From positions 1 through 64,000 of the forward strand of contig NZ_CP087131.1 of assembly GCF_020911865.1 (NCBI RefSeq): a stretch of 64,000 nucleotides of DNA, written 5' to 3'. This DNA comes from Chryseobacterium sp. C-71 (GTDB taxonomy: Bacteria > Bacteroidota > Bacteroidia > Flavobacteriales > Weeksellaceae). Below the pieces are notes generated by a model. It saw only the letters and a list, made by a program, of their open reading frames with translations. It had not been told where the DNA came from and made no database searches. Positions 34,833 to 43,888 of the stretch are shown piece after piece; the first letter of the stretch is position 1, and each line of letters starts with the position of its first letter. A program made the position numbers and the translations under genes.

Positions 34833-35056
34833 TCATTTGTTATTCTTAGAATGATAAATCTCTTCTAAAAATATTAATGCTTCTCTTCCTAATTCAGTTC
34901 TTTCTAAGCAAGAGCGATGAACTCCCTCATCATTAAAGATGTAAAACTTATCATTTTCATCTGAAGTAAAAGCAGGAAATGAAACAATATCTTGTCCTTC
35001 GTTTAAAGTTTTTTACAAATAGGACATTCACTTTGATTTAGAAAAATTATTGCCAT
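34833..35056 (-). pseudogene. Small CxxC (zinc-ribbon-like) protein gene, frameshifted
   Basis: The minus strand reads MAIIFLNQSECPICKK from 35056 and then meets a stop after an AAAAAA run at 35009-35014. In the next frame it continues LNEGQDIVSFPAFTSD, then ENDKFYIFNDEGVHRSCLER, ending EIYHSKNNK at 34833. Adding one A to the run joins them as a coherent 74-aa protein, CPICKKTLNEGQDIVSFPAF. The single Cys pair plus HRSC suggests metal binding. No standard gene call would find it, and the gap otherwise looks empty. Confidence 0.7.
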
Positions 35057-35166
35057 TTAAATGATTTTCAATTAGTGATTTAAAGTAAGAATTTTGAATA
35101 TATCTACAAATAATATTTTAAAATTTCTACAAATTTAGATTAGTAGAAATTTTTGATTATATTTTC

Positions 35167-35174
35167 TAAATTTG
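35167..35174 (+). promoter_or_regulatory. -7 box (TAAATTTG) of pheA, 4 bases from the ATG
   Basis: TAAATTTG then CTCT then ATG. Predicted transcription start is at the start codon. Confidence 0.5.
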
Positions 35175-35178
35175 CTCT

Positions 35179-36015
35179 ATGAAAATAGCCTACCTTGGTC
35201 CTCAAGCAAGTTTCACGCAATTGGCGGCATCTCAGATTTTCCCGAATGAAGAATTGATTTCTCAGTCGAGTATTTTAGACTGTTTCAATGCCGTGAAAAA
35301 TAATGAAGTAGATAAAGCCGTCGTTCCTTTAGAAAACTCTATTGAAGGAACGGTTTCAATGACCCTCGATTATTTATATGATTTTGAGGTTTTTATTGAA
35401 ACAGAATTGGTTATGCCGATTGCGCATCATTTAATGATTCATCCGAATAACGAGACTTTTGAAAAGGTCATTTCTCATCCCCAAGCTTTGGCGCAGACTT
35501 TTCATTTCAGGTATGACAATTTTAAAGATATTCCGTCGCAGGATTTTAGTTCTACAGCAGCTTCAGCAAAATTGGTTTCTGAAAATCCACAAGAAAAATG
35601 GGCGGCAATTGCGAATCGATATTCTGCAAAATTGTATGGATTGAAAATCATTCATGAAAATATTCAGGATTTTGAGCAGAATCATACCAAGTTTATCGTG
35701 ATTTCAAAAAAGAAAGAAAGTTTGAAACTTGATTTACTGCAGACTTCTGAGAAAACATCATTGATCATCACACTTCCCGAAGATCATGCCGGAGGACTGC
35801 ATCAGGTGCTTTCCGTTTTTGCATGGAGAAAAATGAACCTTTCAAAAATTGAAAGCCGGACCTTGAAAACAGGTTTGGGAAATTACTTTTTCTTTATCAA
35901 TGTCGCCAGTGAGTGGCATAATGTTCTGTCTCAAAATGCAATTGATGAAATAATTGCTTTAGGCTGTAATGTGAAATTTCTAGGACATTATGATGAATAT
36001 ATTTTTACTGAATAG
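35179..36015 (+). CDS. pheA: Prephenate dehydratase
   Basis: Makes phenylpyruvate in phenylalanine synthesis. The monofunctional 278-aa form starts MKIAYLGPQASFTQLAA. The catalytic domain (about 1-180) includes PLENSIEGTVSMTLDYL. The NHTKFIVISKK segment carries the conserved Thr and Phe. A C-terminal ACT regulatory domain follows (about 195-275, HAGGLHQVLSVFAWRKMNLS), in which the usual ESRP is ESRT. The enzyme is probably feedback-controlled by phenylalanine through ACT. No chorismate mutase domain is fused. Confidence 0.94.
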   Translation: MKIAYLGPQASFTQLAASQIFPNEELISQSSILDCFNAVKNNEVDKAVVPLENSIEGTVSMTLDYLYDFEVFIETELVMPIAHHLMIHPNNETFEKVISHPQALAQTFHFRYDNFKDIPSQDFSSTAASAKLVSENPQEKWAAIANRYSAKLYGLKIIHENIQDFEQNHTKFIVISKKKESLKLDLLQTSEKTSLIITLPEDHAGGLHQVLSVFAWRKMNLSKIESRTLKTGLGNYFFFINVASEWHNVLSQNAIDEIIALGCNVKFLGHYDEYIFTE

Positions 36016-36098
36016 TTTAATGAAATTTCATTTTCAAATTATAATCCAATAGGAATAATTTTTGAAGTTACTTTGCAATTCAATTCATTCTCAAAATT

Positions 36099-37742
36099 AT
36101 GTTTGATAAACAACAGCGAAAGCTGAAAAGATCTGCCCGATTAATTTCCGTTTTAAGTAAATACGGCTTCAAAGATATGATTGCCAGAATGGGCAAAAAA
36201 CCGGAAGAAAGTTCTTCGGCTTCTGATGAAATTATTTCCAAAGGAACCGTTTATGAAAGAATACGATTGGTTTTAGAAGAACTCGGTCCGACTTTTGTGA
36301 AGCTCGGACAGACATTCAGCAACCGTGAAGATCTGCTTCCGCCAGAATTGATTCAGGAATTGCAAAAACTTCAGGATCGGGTAGAAGTGGTTGAAATGAA
36401 TGTCGAGGAAATTCTTGAAAATGAATTCAATATTGTTGTTAAGGATCATTTCTCAGAAATTATTGCAAAACCTTTGGCTACAGCTTCTATTGCTCAGGTG
36501 TACAGAGCGACTTTAATTTCAGGAGAAGAAGTCATTTTAAAAATCAAAAAACCAGATGTTCTCAGTGTCATTGAAGATGATTTGTTGCTCATTAAAGATT
36601 TGGTGAAGTTGATTTCCACCTACTCTGAAATCGGTTCAAAATTAAATTTAAAACAAGCTATTGCAACCTTCGAAAAATCATTACTTGAAGAAGTTTCTTT
36701 GGTTAATGAAAGGAATAATATCAAACAGTTTGCTTTAAATTTTAAAAACAATAAAGAAACCTACGTTCCGATTATATATGACGAATTTTCGAACAATAAT
36801 GTCCTTTGCATGGAATTTATTGACGGAATTAAAGTAACCGATAAAACAGAACTTTTAAATAATAATATTGATCCTGTAGTTGTTTCTGAAGGTGGCTTGA
36901 GACTTTTTGTTTCGCAAATTTTAGATTATGGTTTCTTTCATGCCGATCCTCACGCCGGAAATATTTTGGTGAAACGAGACGGAAAAGTAGTCTTTATTGA
37001 CTTTGGAGCCGTCGGGAAAATTCAACCAAATGACAAAGAAATTCTCGAAAGTCTGATTGTGGCTTTTGTCGCCAAAAATTCAAATAAAATTGTTCGTTAT
37101 CTCAAAAAAATGGCGGTCAGCTATGAAATTCCGGATGAAAGAAGATTTGAAAATGACGTGGAGGAAGTTTTGAATTTTGTTCACAGCACTTCGCTGAAAG
37201 ATATTGATCCGCATATCATCATCAATAAAATGAAAGATGTTTTAAAAGACAATCAGTTATATATGCCTGATTATTTTTATCTTTTATTTAAAGGAATCGG
37301 TTTGATAGAGGGTGTCGGAAGAACCATCAATCCTGATTTGGATATTGTAAAAAGTCTTCATCCGTACACCAAAAAAATCCTGACCAGAAAAATAAGTCCG
37401 AAAAAACTCTTCAAATCCGGAATGGATAAGATGATGAATTTCACTGATAATGTAGATGAAATTCCGAAAGAGTTGCGTTCAGTTCTGCAGAAATTGGATG
37501 ATAACAAATTCACCATTTCAAGTGAAATTAAAAATATTGAGAAGACCAATCAGCTAATAAAATCAAGCATTATCAATTTAATTTTGGCGATGGTTTTGGG
37601 AGCAAATATTATTGCCACAGCCATTGTTTTTGTTTCAGAATCCGGACCAAGAATTGGTGAAATGTCTTTGGTTGCTGTTTTAGGATTTGTCTTTTCAGTT
37701 TTGTTGGTTGTTATTCTTCTGCTGAGAATTACGAGGAAGTAG
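36099..37742 (+). CDS. ABC1/UbiB family atypical kinase (AarF)
   Basis: A 547-aa protein of the ADCK/UbiB family, which supports quinone synthesis or lipid handling in the inner membrane. The family-specific KxGQ motif is seen in GPTFVKLGQTFSNRED (about 63-78) and LPPELIQELQKLQD follows. ATASIAQVYRA (about 127-137) replaces the usual P-loop. HADPHAGNI (about 285-293) and FIDFGAVGKI (about 302-311) are the catalytic and metal loops. Two TM helices end the protein (about 488-508 and 522-542). Confidence 0.93.
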   Translation: MFDKQQRKLKRSARLISVLSKYGFKDMIARMGKKPEESSSASDEIISKGTVYERIRLVLEELGPTFVKLGQTFSNREDLLPPELIQELQKLQDRVEVVEMNVEEILENEFNIVVKDHFSEIIAKPLATASIAQVYRATLISGEEVILKIKKPDVLSVIEDDLLLIKDLVKLISTYSEIGSKLNLKQAIATFEKSLLEEVSLVNERNNIKQFALNFKNNKETYVPIIYDEFSNNNVLCMEFIDGIKVTDKTELLNNNIDPVVVSEGGLRLFVSQILDYGFFHADPHAGNILVKRDGKVVFIDFGAVGKIQPNDKEILESLIVAFVAKNSNKIVRYLKKMAVSYEIPDERRFENDVEEVLNFVHSTSLKDIDPHIIINKMKDVLKDNQLYMPDYFYLLFKGIGLIEGVGRTINPDLDIVKSLHPYTKKILTRKISPKKLFKSGMDKMMNFTDNVDEIPKELRSVLQKLDDNKFTISSEIKNIEKTNQLIKSSIINLILAMVLGANIIATAIVFVSESGPRIGEMSLVAVLGFVFSVLLVVILLLRITRK

Positions 37743-37784
37743 AATATAAGATAAGCGAATTTACAGTTAGAAAATCAACGGTTA

Positions 37785-37855
37785 GTTTGTCATTCCAGAG
37801 GAATCCCAACAAAGAAAAGTTTTTAGTTGCTTAGATTCCTACCGGAATGACAAAC
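37785..37855. repeat. Dispersed hairpin repeat GTTTGTCATTCC...GGAATGACAAAC
   Basis: A 12-bp perfect inverted repeat with inner GAATC/GATTC arms around an AT-rich loop. One arm recurs at 34807-34830. The stretch 37743-37967 holds nothing else except the helicase promoter. Confidence 0.65.
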
Positions 37856-37955
37856 TTTATGTTAACTTTTTAAACAAAAGTTAGACATGAAACTTACCGT
37901 AATTCATCTTCTATCTTACAAATTTTTGCAATAATACACAACCAAATTAATTGCC

Positions 37956-37963
37956 TATCTTTG
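37956..37963 (+). promoter_or_regulatory. -7 box (TATCTTTG) of the DEAD-box gene, 4 bases from the ATG
   Basis: TATCTTTG then CAAA then ATG; there is no room for a 5' leader. Confidence 0.5.
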
Positions 37964-37967
37964 CAAA

Positions 37968-39320
37968 ATGGAAAAACTCACTTTTGCAGACTTTGACCTT
38001 CCGGTAAAAGTTCTTGATGTTTTAGCAGATTTAAATTTATTTGAGCCTACTCCAATTCAGGAGAAGAGTATAGGCCCGATTCTTTCAGGAAGAGACGTGA
38101 TGGGAATTGCACAGACAGGAACAGGGAAAACGTTGGCATATCTTCTTCCGGTTTTGAAGACCTGGAAATACAATAAAACGGGAAATCCTACAGTTGTTAT
38201 TTTGGTTCCTACAAGAGAATTGGTTGTTCAGGTATCAGAAATTGTTGAAAAACTGACAGAGAATATCACTGCAAGAGTAATCGGAATTTACGGTGGGAAA
38301 AATATCAATACACAAAAGCTTTTATTCAACGACGGTTGTGACATTTTGGTGGGTACTCCTGGTCGAATTATGGATTTAGCGATTGATAATGCAATTTCAT
38401 TAAGAGAAGTTCAGAAGTTGATTATTGATGAGTTTGATGAAATGCTGAATTTAGGTTTCAGACCTCAGTTGACACACATCTTTGAAATGATGAGAGAGAA
38501 AAGACAGAATATTCTTTTCTCGGCAACCATGACCGAAGCCGTTGATGAAATGCTGGATCAGTATTTTGCAGGCCCAATTGAAATTTCATTGGCAAAATCC
38601 GGAACTCCGCTTGAGAAAATTGAGCAGACTGCTTACAAGGTTGAAAATTTCAATACAAAAATCAATTTGCTTGAACATTTGTTGAAGAATAATGATGATA
38701 TGTCTAAAGTCTTGATTTTCGCGAATAACAAAAAGCATTCAGACTTATTATTTACAAAAATCAATGAGCTTTTCCCTGAAGAATTTGATGTGATTCACTC
38801 CAATAAATCTCAAAACTATAGATTGAAAGCGATGAAACGCTTTGAAAATGAGGAAATCAGAGGTTTGATCACGACGGACGTTATGGCGAGAGGTCTGGAT
38901 ATTTCAAATATTACCCACGTTATCAACTTCGAAACTCCGGAAGTTCAGGAGCAGTATATTCACAGAATCGGTAGAACGGGTAGAGCAGATAAAGACGGTA
39001 AAGCCATCACTTTTGTGACTAAAAAAGAAGAAACTTTAGTACTTGACATCGAGTTATTGATGGATAAAGAATTAAGGTATATCGACTTCCCATCTGAAGT
39101 GAAGATCAATCCGAAAAAGATTATTTCTGAAGAAGACGTAATTTTGATGAAGAATCCTGCACAAGGTAAGCTTTATGAAGGCGGAGGTGCATTCCACGAG
39201 AAGAAAGACAAAAACAAAAAAGAAAACTGGGGCGGACCATCAAAAAGGAAAGAGCCTAAGAAATTCGGAGCCAACAGAGCACAACAGAAAGCAATCTCAA
39301 AATCGAAGAGAAAGAAATAA
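37968..39320 (+). CDS. DEAD-box RNA helicase
   Basis: An ATP-dependent RNA helicase of 450 aa. The Q motif FEPTPIQEKSI (about 25-35) precedes Walker A AQTGTGKT (about 47-54) and PTREL. Motif II is written DEFD in place of DEAD (about 153). SAT (FSATMT, about 183) and TTDVMARGLD and HRIGRTGR (about 328-335) complete both RecA lobes. The last 60 residues are strongly basic (KKDKNKKEN, RKEPKKFGANRAQQKAISKSKRKK in part) and likely bind RNA. Roles may include ribosome assembly or cold adaptation. Confidence 0.95.
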   Translation: MEKLTFADFDLPVKVLDVLADLNLFEPTPIQEKSIGPILSGRDVMGIAQTGTGKTLAYLLPVLKTWKYNKTGNPTVVILVPTRELVVQVSEIVEKLTENITARVIGIYGGKNINTQKLLFNDGCDILVGTPGRIMDLAIDNAISLREVQKLIIDEFDEMLNLGFRPQLTHIFEMMREKRQNILFSATMTEAVDEMLDQYFAGPIEISLAKSGTPLEKIEQTAYKVENFNTKINLLEHLLKNNDDMSKVLIFANNKKHSDLLFTKINELFPEEFDVIHSNKSQNYRLKAMKRFENEEIRGLITTDVMARGLDISNITHVINFETPEVQEQYIHRIGRTGRADKDGKAITFVTKKEETLVLDIELLMDKELRYIDFPSEVKINPKKIISEEDVILMKNPAQGKLYEGGGAFHEKKDKNKKENWGGPSKRKEPKKFGANRAQQKAISKSKRKK

Positions 39321-39326
39321 ATATAA

Positions 39327-39358
39327 AAAAACGATTCCAATTTTGGAATCGTTTTTCT
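39327..39358. terminator. Bidirectional terminator
   Basis: AAACGATTCCA pairs with TGGAATCGTTT around ATTT, with A-run before and T-run after. It serves both the helicase gene (plus) and the converging 155-aa gene (minus). Confidence 0.88.
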
Positions 39359-39384
39359 TTATGTTTCAATATTTAATCGTAAAA

Positions 39385-39852
39385 TTACTCGTCATCATCT
39401 TCGTAGAGAAAATTTAGTTCATCATCACGCTGAACGTAATCTCTTGAAATTCCTGGTGGATTGAAAAGTCCCCAATCGTCTACGATAAAATGCTTTGGAT
39501 TAAAACCTTCTACCCATTCGGCAAAAAGGATCCTAAATTCTTCAATCAAATTTCTGATGATTTTGTAATATTTTGCATCTTCAAAATCAAACATTTCTAA
39601 AGTATTTCCACCGACCATAATGTCTCTTGCTGCTTTTCTGATAATTGCCGCATTTTCCATTTTGATGTCATACAATTTTACAGCTTCCGCACCGGAAATT
39701 TTTGCCTGTATTACCATGCTGTCTTCTAAAAGATTTGATTTCAGATGCTGCAAATAATCATTATCTTCAGGGAAAAGATCTGTGATGGTATTCAAAGCTT
39801 GGTAAATTTCTTCAGCTTTTTTAAAAATTGGAATTTCTCTGGATGATTGCAT
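39385..39852 (-). CDS. Conserved hypothetical protein (155 aa)
   Basis: Not recognised. An acidic, mostly helical soluble protein beginning MQSSREIPIFKKAEEIYQAL. Its regular heptad-like helices (about 8-30, 38-55, 60-80 and 90-115) suggest a four-helix bundle. The C-terminal segment is WVEGFNPKHFIVDDWGLFNP, and the tail is very acidic (EDDDE). The stop is followed by the shared terminator. It starts five bases after the SGNH hydrolase stop, so the two are co-transcribed. Confidence 0.8.
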   Translation of the reverse strand: MQSSREIPIFKKAEEIYQALNTITDLFPEDNDYLQHLKSNLLEDSMVIQAKISGAEAVKLYDIKMENAAIIRKAARDIMVGGNTLEMFDFEDAKYYKIIRNLIEEFRILFAEWVEGFNPKHFIVDDWGLFNPPGISRDYVQRDDELNFLYEDDDE

Positions 39853-39856
39853 TATT

Positions 39857-40513
39857 TTATTTCATATAAGGTTTCATAACTTTCGTCCAAAGCTGATAAC
39901 CTTCCGGTGTCATGTGAAGCATATCTTCTATAAAAAGGTCTTTTTTGATATTTCCATTAGCATCATTCATAACCTTTGTAATGTCTATGAAATCTGCATT
40001 TTTTTCTTTCTTCATGAATTTTGCGATTTTCTTATTGGCTTCTTTCATTTGAGGCCAAAGATGCTCGCGGCTTGGAGAATATTTAATTGAAATATAATCA
40101 ACCTGAATATTTGGAAATTTTTCACGAATTTTTCTGTAAAAAGTCTTGTATCTATCGACTACGACTTTTGATTTTAACTTGGCATCATCTGCAAAATCAT
40201 TTTCACCACAATAGATGATAATTTGCTTGGGCTGATAAGGGTTTAATAAATCTTCAGAATAATAATTGAGATCTGTCAACCTTGAGCCTCCGAAACCTCT
40301 ATTAATAATCACCTTTCCTGGAAAATAATCTGAAACGTTCTGCCATTTGGTAAAAGATGAGCTCCCAATTAAAAGAATAGCATCTTTCGGTGGTGCAGAT
40401 TCCTGATCAAGTTTTTTGAAATTTTGGATGTCCTGCCAGTACATTGGTTTTTTTTCCTGCGAAAAAATAAGGGCAAAGGTGAGCAAAAGAAATGCTGCGA
40501 AAATCTTCTTCAT
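39857..40513 (-). CDS. SGNH/GDSL-type hydrolase, exported
   Basis: A 218-aa esterase/acylhydrolase with signal peptide MKKIFAAFLLLTFALIFSQ. The four SGNH blocks are visible: ILLIGSSSFTKW (Ser, about 46-57), NRGFGGSRLTDL (Gly, about 71-82), YCGENDFADD (Asn, about 99-108) and DMLHMTPEGYQLW (Asp/His, about 197-209). It resembles the PAF-acetylhydrolase/GDSL_2 type that removes acyl or acetyl groups from lipids or polysaccharides. It is the first gene of a two-gene unit with the 155-aa protein. Confidence 0.92.
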   Translation of the reverse strand: MKKIFAAFLLLTFALIFSQEKKPMYWQDIQNFKKLDQESAPPKDAILLIGSSSFTKWQNVSDYFPGKVIINRGFGGSRLTDLNYYSEDLLNPYQPKQIIIYCGENDFADDAKLKSKVVVDRYKTFYRKIREKFPNIQVDYISIKYSPSREHLWPQMKEANKKIAKFMKKEKNADFIDITKVMNDANGNIKKDLFIEDMLHMTPEGYQLWTKVMKPYMK

Positions 40514-40546
40514 TGTTTTCTAATTTTTGTAGGAAATAAATATAAT

Positions 40547-40577
40547 AAAAAACTCCCGATATTTTCGGGAGTTTTAG
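40547..40577 (-). terminator. Terminator of the lipocalin-like gene
   Basis: On the minus strand AACTCCCGA pairs with TCGGGAGTT around AAATA and runs into TTTTT, just after the stop at 40583. Confidence 0.85.
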
Positions 40578-40582
40578 TTATT

Positions 40583-41041
40583 TTATCTCACATAGCTGAT
40601 CTGTGTGAAGTCGATGACTTTATCGCCATTTTGGTCAATATTGCCGACCATCGTCATTAATTTCATTTCCGTACTGCTTAGAATCAGTACTTTATAAACG
40701 CTTGGAAGGTCATTGTCATATTGGATGGTCAGTAGTTTCTCTTCTGCATCATAAGAATATTTACCTTCTGTTTTACTGCTTGTACATGTTGCTCCCACTC
40801 CGGTTACTGCTGTGTACGCTGCATAATAATCAATTCTGAATTCTGTTGTACTTTTTGCACTACATCCGGTAGGTGTATCGGTTGAAATTACAGTTTTAAG
40901 ATCTTTTCCAGAAACAACTTCTGATTTTGTTGCCTTCCATTCACCTTTTAGCATATCCAATTCATAGTTTTGAATATCATCATCTTCACAAGAACTAAGC
41001 GCTAAGGCTGAAAAGGCAAATAAAAGTAAGTATTTTTTCAT
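40583..41041 (-). CDS. Lipocalin-like lipoprotein
   Basis: A 152-aa lipoprotein with signal MKKYLLLFAFSALALSSC (lipobox LSSC). The mature part has LKGEWKATKSEVVSGKDL and a final run of strands (GKYSYDAEEKLLTIQYD, KVLILSSTEMKLM), the pattern of Bacteroidota lipocalin_4-type proteins. It is surface or periplasmic, with ligand unknown. An upstream GTG (41047) would add two residues but overlaps the TAAATTTG promoter box, so the ATG at 41041 is chosen. Confidence 0.85.
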   Translation of the reverse strand: MKKYLLLFAFSALALSSCEDDDIQNYELDMLKGEWKATKSEVVSGKDLKTVISTDTPTGCSAKSTTEFRIDYYAAYTAVTGVGATCTSSKTEGKYSYDAEEKLLTIQYDNDLPSVYKVLILSSTEMKLMTMVGNIDQNGDKVIDFTQISYVR

Positions 41042-41046
41042 TTTCA

Positions 41047-41054
41047 CAAATTTA
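41047..41054 (-). promoter_or_regulatory. -7 box (TAAATTTG) of the lipocalin gene, 5 bases from the ATG
   Basis: On the minus strand TAAATTTG, TGAAA, ATG. This decides the start codon against the GTG inside the box. Confidence 0.5.
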
Positions 41055-41245
41055 AGAATATGCTAAAATATAAATAAATTTGAAATATTTATAATGAAAT
41101 TAAGGTTTTTTAAACTAATGTTTATAAAAAATGTAATTTTAAGGTTAGAAGAGGGAAGTTAAAGGCTGGAAGTCATAAAAAGATGGAGATTTATCATGTA
41201 AACCTCCAAATAATTCCAGCTTCCGACTTCTATCCTCCAACTATA

Positions 41246-42409
41246 TTAATAACTCATTTCTACAATTTTATAAGCATCTTGTGGTGTCAGATTTTTATTT
41301 TCTCCCAGAGCCAGCCAATTTCTTTCTGTGAAAGCTTTTTCTACACGTTCTGCTGTGTTTTGATAATCCTGGGTGTAATCTGAAAGTTTAGTTTGAATGT
41401 CCAGACTATGGAAAAACTCTTCCATCTTTTTGATGGCAGCTTCGGCTTTTTCTTCTAAGCTTCCTTCAGTTATTTTCCATACTCTTTCTGCGTATTGAGC
41501 TAATTTTTCTTTTTTGGTTTCAAAATTATAGCGGTAGTGAGAAGGTGCAATTACAGCGAGTGTTCTTGCGTGGTCAATACCATAATAAGCGGTAAGCTCA
41601 TGTCCCATTGCATGAACTGCCCAATCGGTAATCACTCCCTTTTGAATAAGTCCATTTAAAGCCATTGTACAGCACCACATAAAGTTTCCTGCCGCATCGT
41701 AATCAAAATCTTCTGCCATCACTTTTGGTGCAGTTTCTTGTAAAGAGATTAGAATACTTTCGGCAATTCTTTCCTGAAGATCAGCCGAAGATGGTGACGT
41801 CATATATTGTTCTAAAACATGCGTATAAGCATCGGCAATACCGTTGGCAATTTGTTTTTTTGGAATAGATTTGATGACTTCAGGATCCAAAACTGAGAAT
41901 TGAGGAAATAATCCTGGCCCGCCGGATGATAGCTTTTCGTTGGTTTCTCTTCTTGAGATAACATATCCTGAATTCATTTCAGAACCAGTTGCCGGTAACG
42001 TTAGAATAGTACCAAAGGGCATTCCTTCGCCTTCGAAGGTTCTTACTGGTTTTTTTAAGATTTCCCAAGGCTCTCCGTCATAGTTTGCTGCTGCAGAAAG
42101 GAATTTCACTCCGTCAATTACAGAACCACCTCCCACAGCAAGCAAATAAGTGATATTGTTTTCTTTGATAAACTGTAAGGCTTTTACTAAAACTTCATAC
42201 TCAGGATTCGCAGGAACGCCGCCAAACTCCTGAACATCATGGTTTTTCAAGGCATCTTTTACCTGGTCATAAACACCATTGCTTTTGATGCTTCCACCAC
42301 CATAAATCATTAAGACTTTGGCATCTTGCGGAACTTCTTTTGAAATTTTAGCGATTTCTCCTTTACCGAAAAGTATTTTTGTTGGATTTTTTAACTCGAA
42401 ATTAAGCAT
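41246..42409 (-). CDS. Iron-containing alcohol dehydrogenase (BdhA/YqhD type)
   Basis: A 387-aa group III alcohol dehydrogenase reducing aldehydes with NAD(P)H. The dinucleotide domain has MIYGGGSIKSNGVYD (about 34-48) and LAVGGGSVIDGVKF (about 90-103). Metal ligands are the Asp and His of GIADAYTHVLEQYM (about 192-205) and the two His of HAMGHELTAYYGIDHARTLA (about 264-283). TLPATGSEMN is the conserved loop. A TAAATTTG box lies 21 bases before the ATG. Confidence 0.95.
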   Translation of the reverse strand: MLNFELKNPTKILFGKGEIAKISKEVPQDAKVLMIYGGGSIKSNGVYDQVKDALKNHDVQEFGGVPANPEYEVLVKALQFIKENNITYLLAVGGGSVIDGVKFLSAAANYDGEPWEILKKPVRTFEGEGMPFGTILTLPATGSEMNSGYVISRRETNEKLSSGGPGLFPQFSVLDPEVIKSIPKKQIANGIADAYTHVLEQYMTSPSSADLQERIAESILISLQETAPKVMAEDFDYDAAGNFMWCCTMALNGLIQKGVITDWAVHAMGHELTAYYGIDHARTLAVIAPSHYRYNFETKKEKLAQYAERVWKITEGSLEEKAEAAIKKMEEFFHSLDIQTKLSDYTQDYQNTAERVEKAFTERNWLALGENKNLTPQDAYKIVEMSY

Positions 42410-42530
42410 TGTTCTAAATTTATTTTAGATCAAATTTACGCATTGAACAACGAAATTTCAGTTAATAAAAGTGTAAAGTTTGTATGATTGAATTTTATTA
42501 AAACTATGAGGCGTTTAAACAACTTTGTAA

Positions 42531-43203
42531 TTAAAGTTGCTGCAATCTTGATTTCTCATCATTAAATCTTGTGCGGAAAATTTTAAGATATTGATTTAAT
42601 TGTGAGTCAGTAATATCTAGTTCATCAATTGCTATCTCAATTCTTTCATTTTTATGATAAAATAATAAATAATTAACTTCACTGCTATTGTCGTGTTTTG
42701 ATTTTTTAAAAGTATAAAATCTTGAGATGATTCTTTCATTTTCTATATCATACCAATTCATGAATGGCTTTTTCACTATTTGTATTCCTTTCCTATTTAT
42801 TGTAATGATGGTGGAATTCATTTTTCTTATTTCTTTATAAATCATCATTACAGAGAATATCATTACAGAAATTGGCATTATTGCAACAAGGCTAAAAAAA
42901 TATCTATTCCCTTTTTTAAGACATGATATAGAAAGAATGTACTGATTATTATAAATATTGAATACGTTAAAATAATAATGGCATTAATGGATTTAGAAGT
43001 TTTTATGTGTATTTCATTTACATAAGAATGGATTTTTGAGTTCTCCTTAAGTAATGTTTCCATTTTGTTTTCTCTGAATGCAAAGAATATGCTTGCAATT
43101 GTTGACAAAAAGAAAGTAATGGAATATTTTTAAGAAAAAAAATTCCAATGGCACATGTGATTATTGCAACTATAATAAGAAAATGTATGCGGGTTTTATG
43201 CAT
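42531..43203 (-). pseudogene. Four-TM membrane protein gene with two frameshifts
   Basis: Three overlapping minus-strand frames make one protein of about 235 aa. MHKTRIHFLIIVAIITCAIG (from 43203) leads to a break in CTTAAAAATATT near 43130. The middle part is STIASIFFAFRENKMETLL to FFLYHVLKKG. A second break falls in CTTAAAAAAGGG near 42920, then NRYFFSLVAIMPISVMIF and a soluble tail to 42531. One extra A in each run restores a continuous frame with four TM helices and a C-terminal beta-rich domain (ITINRKGIQIV). Family not recognised. Confidence 0.78.
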
Positions 43204-43242
43204 AACAATAGTACTATTTAATGTACTTAGATTCTCTTGATT

Positions 43243-43473
43243 TTATTTTTCAGTATTAATCTGTTTTAAACCGATGACGCTAGGAAGTAGAGTAATAAAA
43301 CATCCGGTAGATATAGGTAGAAGCGCATAGTTTTTATTAACGATTGCAAGATAAAAGAGAAATGAACACGCAATAATCATAACGATTCCCAATCCTATCA
43401 ATGCACCTGTAAGTGTTTTCTTTTTTGCTTCTAATTGTTCCGTGGTAAGGTCTGCTAATTTATTATTTTTCAT
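43243..43473 (-). CDS. Small two-TM membrane protein (76 aa)
   Basis: Not recognised. The start MKNNKLADLTTEQLEAKKKT is a short charged helix, followed by two TM helices (about 22-43 and 49-68). The N-terminal LTTEQLEAKKK layout resembles that of other small flavobacterial membrane proteins, including the neighbour at 43631. The two and the frameshifted 42531-43203 gene form a run of same-strand membrane proteins. Confidence 0.72.
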   Translation of the reverse strand: MKNNKLADLTTEQLEAKKKTLTGALIGLGIVMIIACSFLFYLAIVNKNYALLPISTGCFITLLPSVIGLKQINTEK

Positions 43474-43630
43474 AACAACTATATTTTATTACTCTAAAAC
43501 TGTGATGATAGAAAATAATAATGTATTCTCTTAAACATGCTTATTTAGTTTTGATTTTGGTAAAGCGAAAATACAAAATATGTCGGAGAAACTTAATTAA
43601 TTCTCTTGTTGTTGAAAAATAATTACTTGA

Positions 43631-43888
43631 TTAACCTCTTAAATGCAATATTCTGGACTTGATTTCTTCTCTGATTTTTTTTAATCTAAAATGAGAAGAT
43701 ATAATAGAATAGCTGAAGAATATCGGGAAGAAAGTGTAAAACCCGAATCCTTTTTCAGCGGTTACGAAAATTGAAATTGCTATGATGAAAAGGAAAAGAA
43801 TGGTATTATAAATGAAGCTTTTTTTTGCCTTGTTTTCGTTCCGATAAAGCTCGTCGATCGTTTGGTGAGATAATGGTTTTTCAGTCAT
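43631..43888 (-). CDS. Small two-TM membrane protein (85 aa)
   Basis: Not recognised. MTEKPLSHQTIDELYRNENK is a charged N-terminus with a family-like helix, then two hydrophobic helices (about 25-42 and 48-65) and a basic end (RLKKIREEIKSRILHLRG). It heads the group of three small membrane-protein genes on the minus strand, divergent from ppc. Function unknown. Confidence 0.72.
   Translation of the reverse strand: MTEKPLSHQTIDELYRNENKAKKSFIYNTILFLFIIAISIFVTAEKGFGFYTFFPIFFSYSIISSHFRLKKIREEIKSRILHLRG

Noticed and set aside
43018..43203. Stand-alone 61-aa protein
   Set aside because: Its second half is out-of-frame translation; the upstream half joins the next frame to continue a TM protein.
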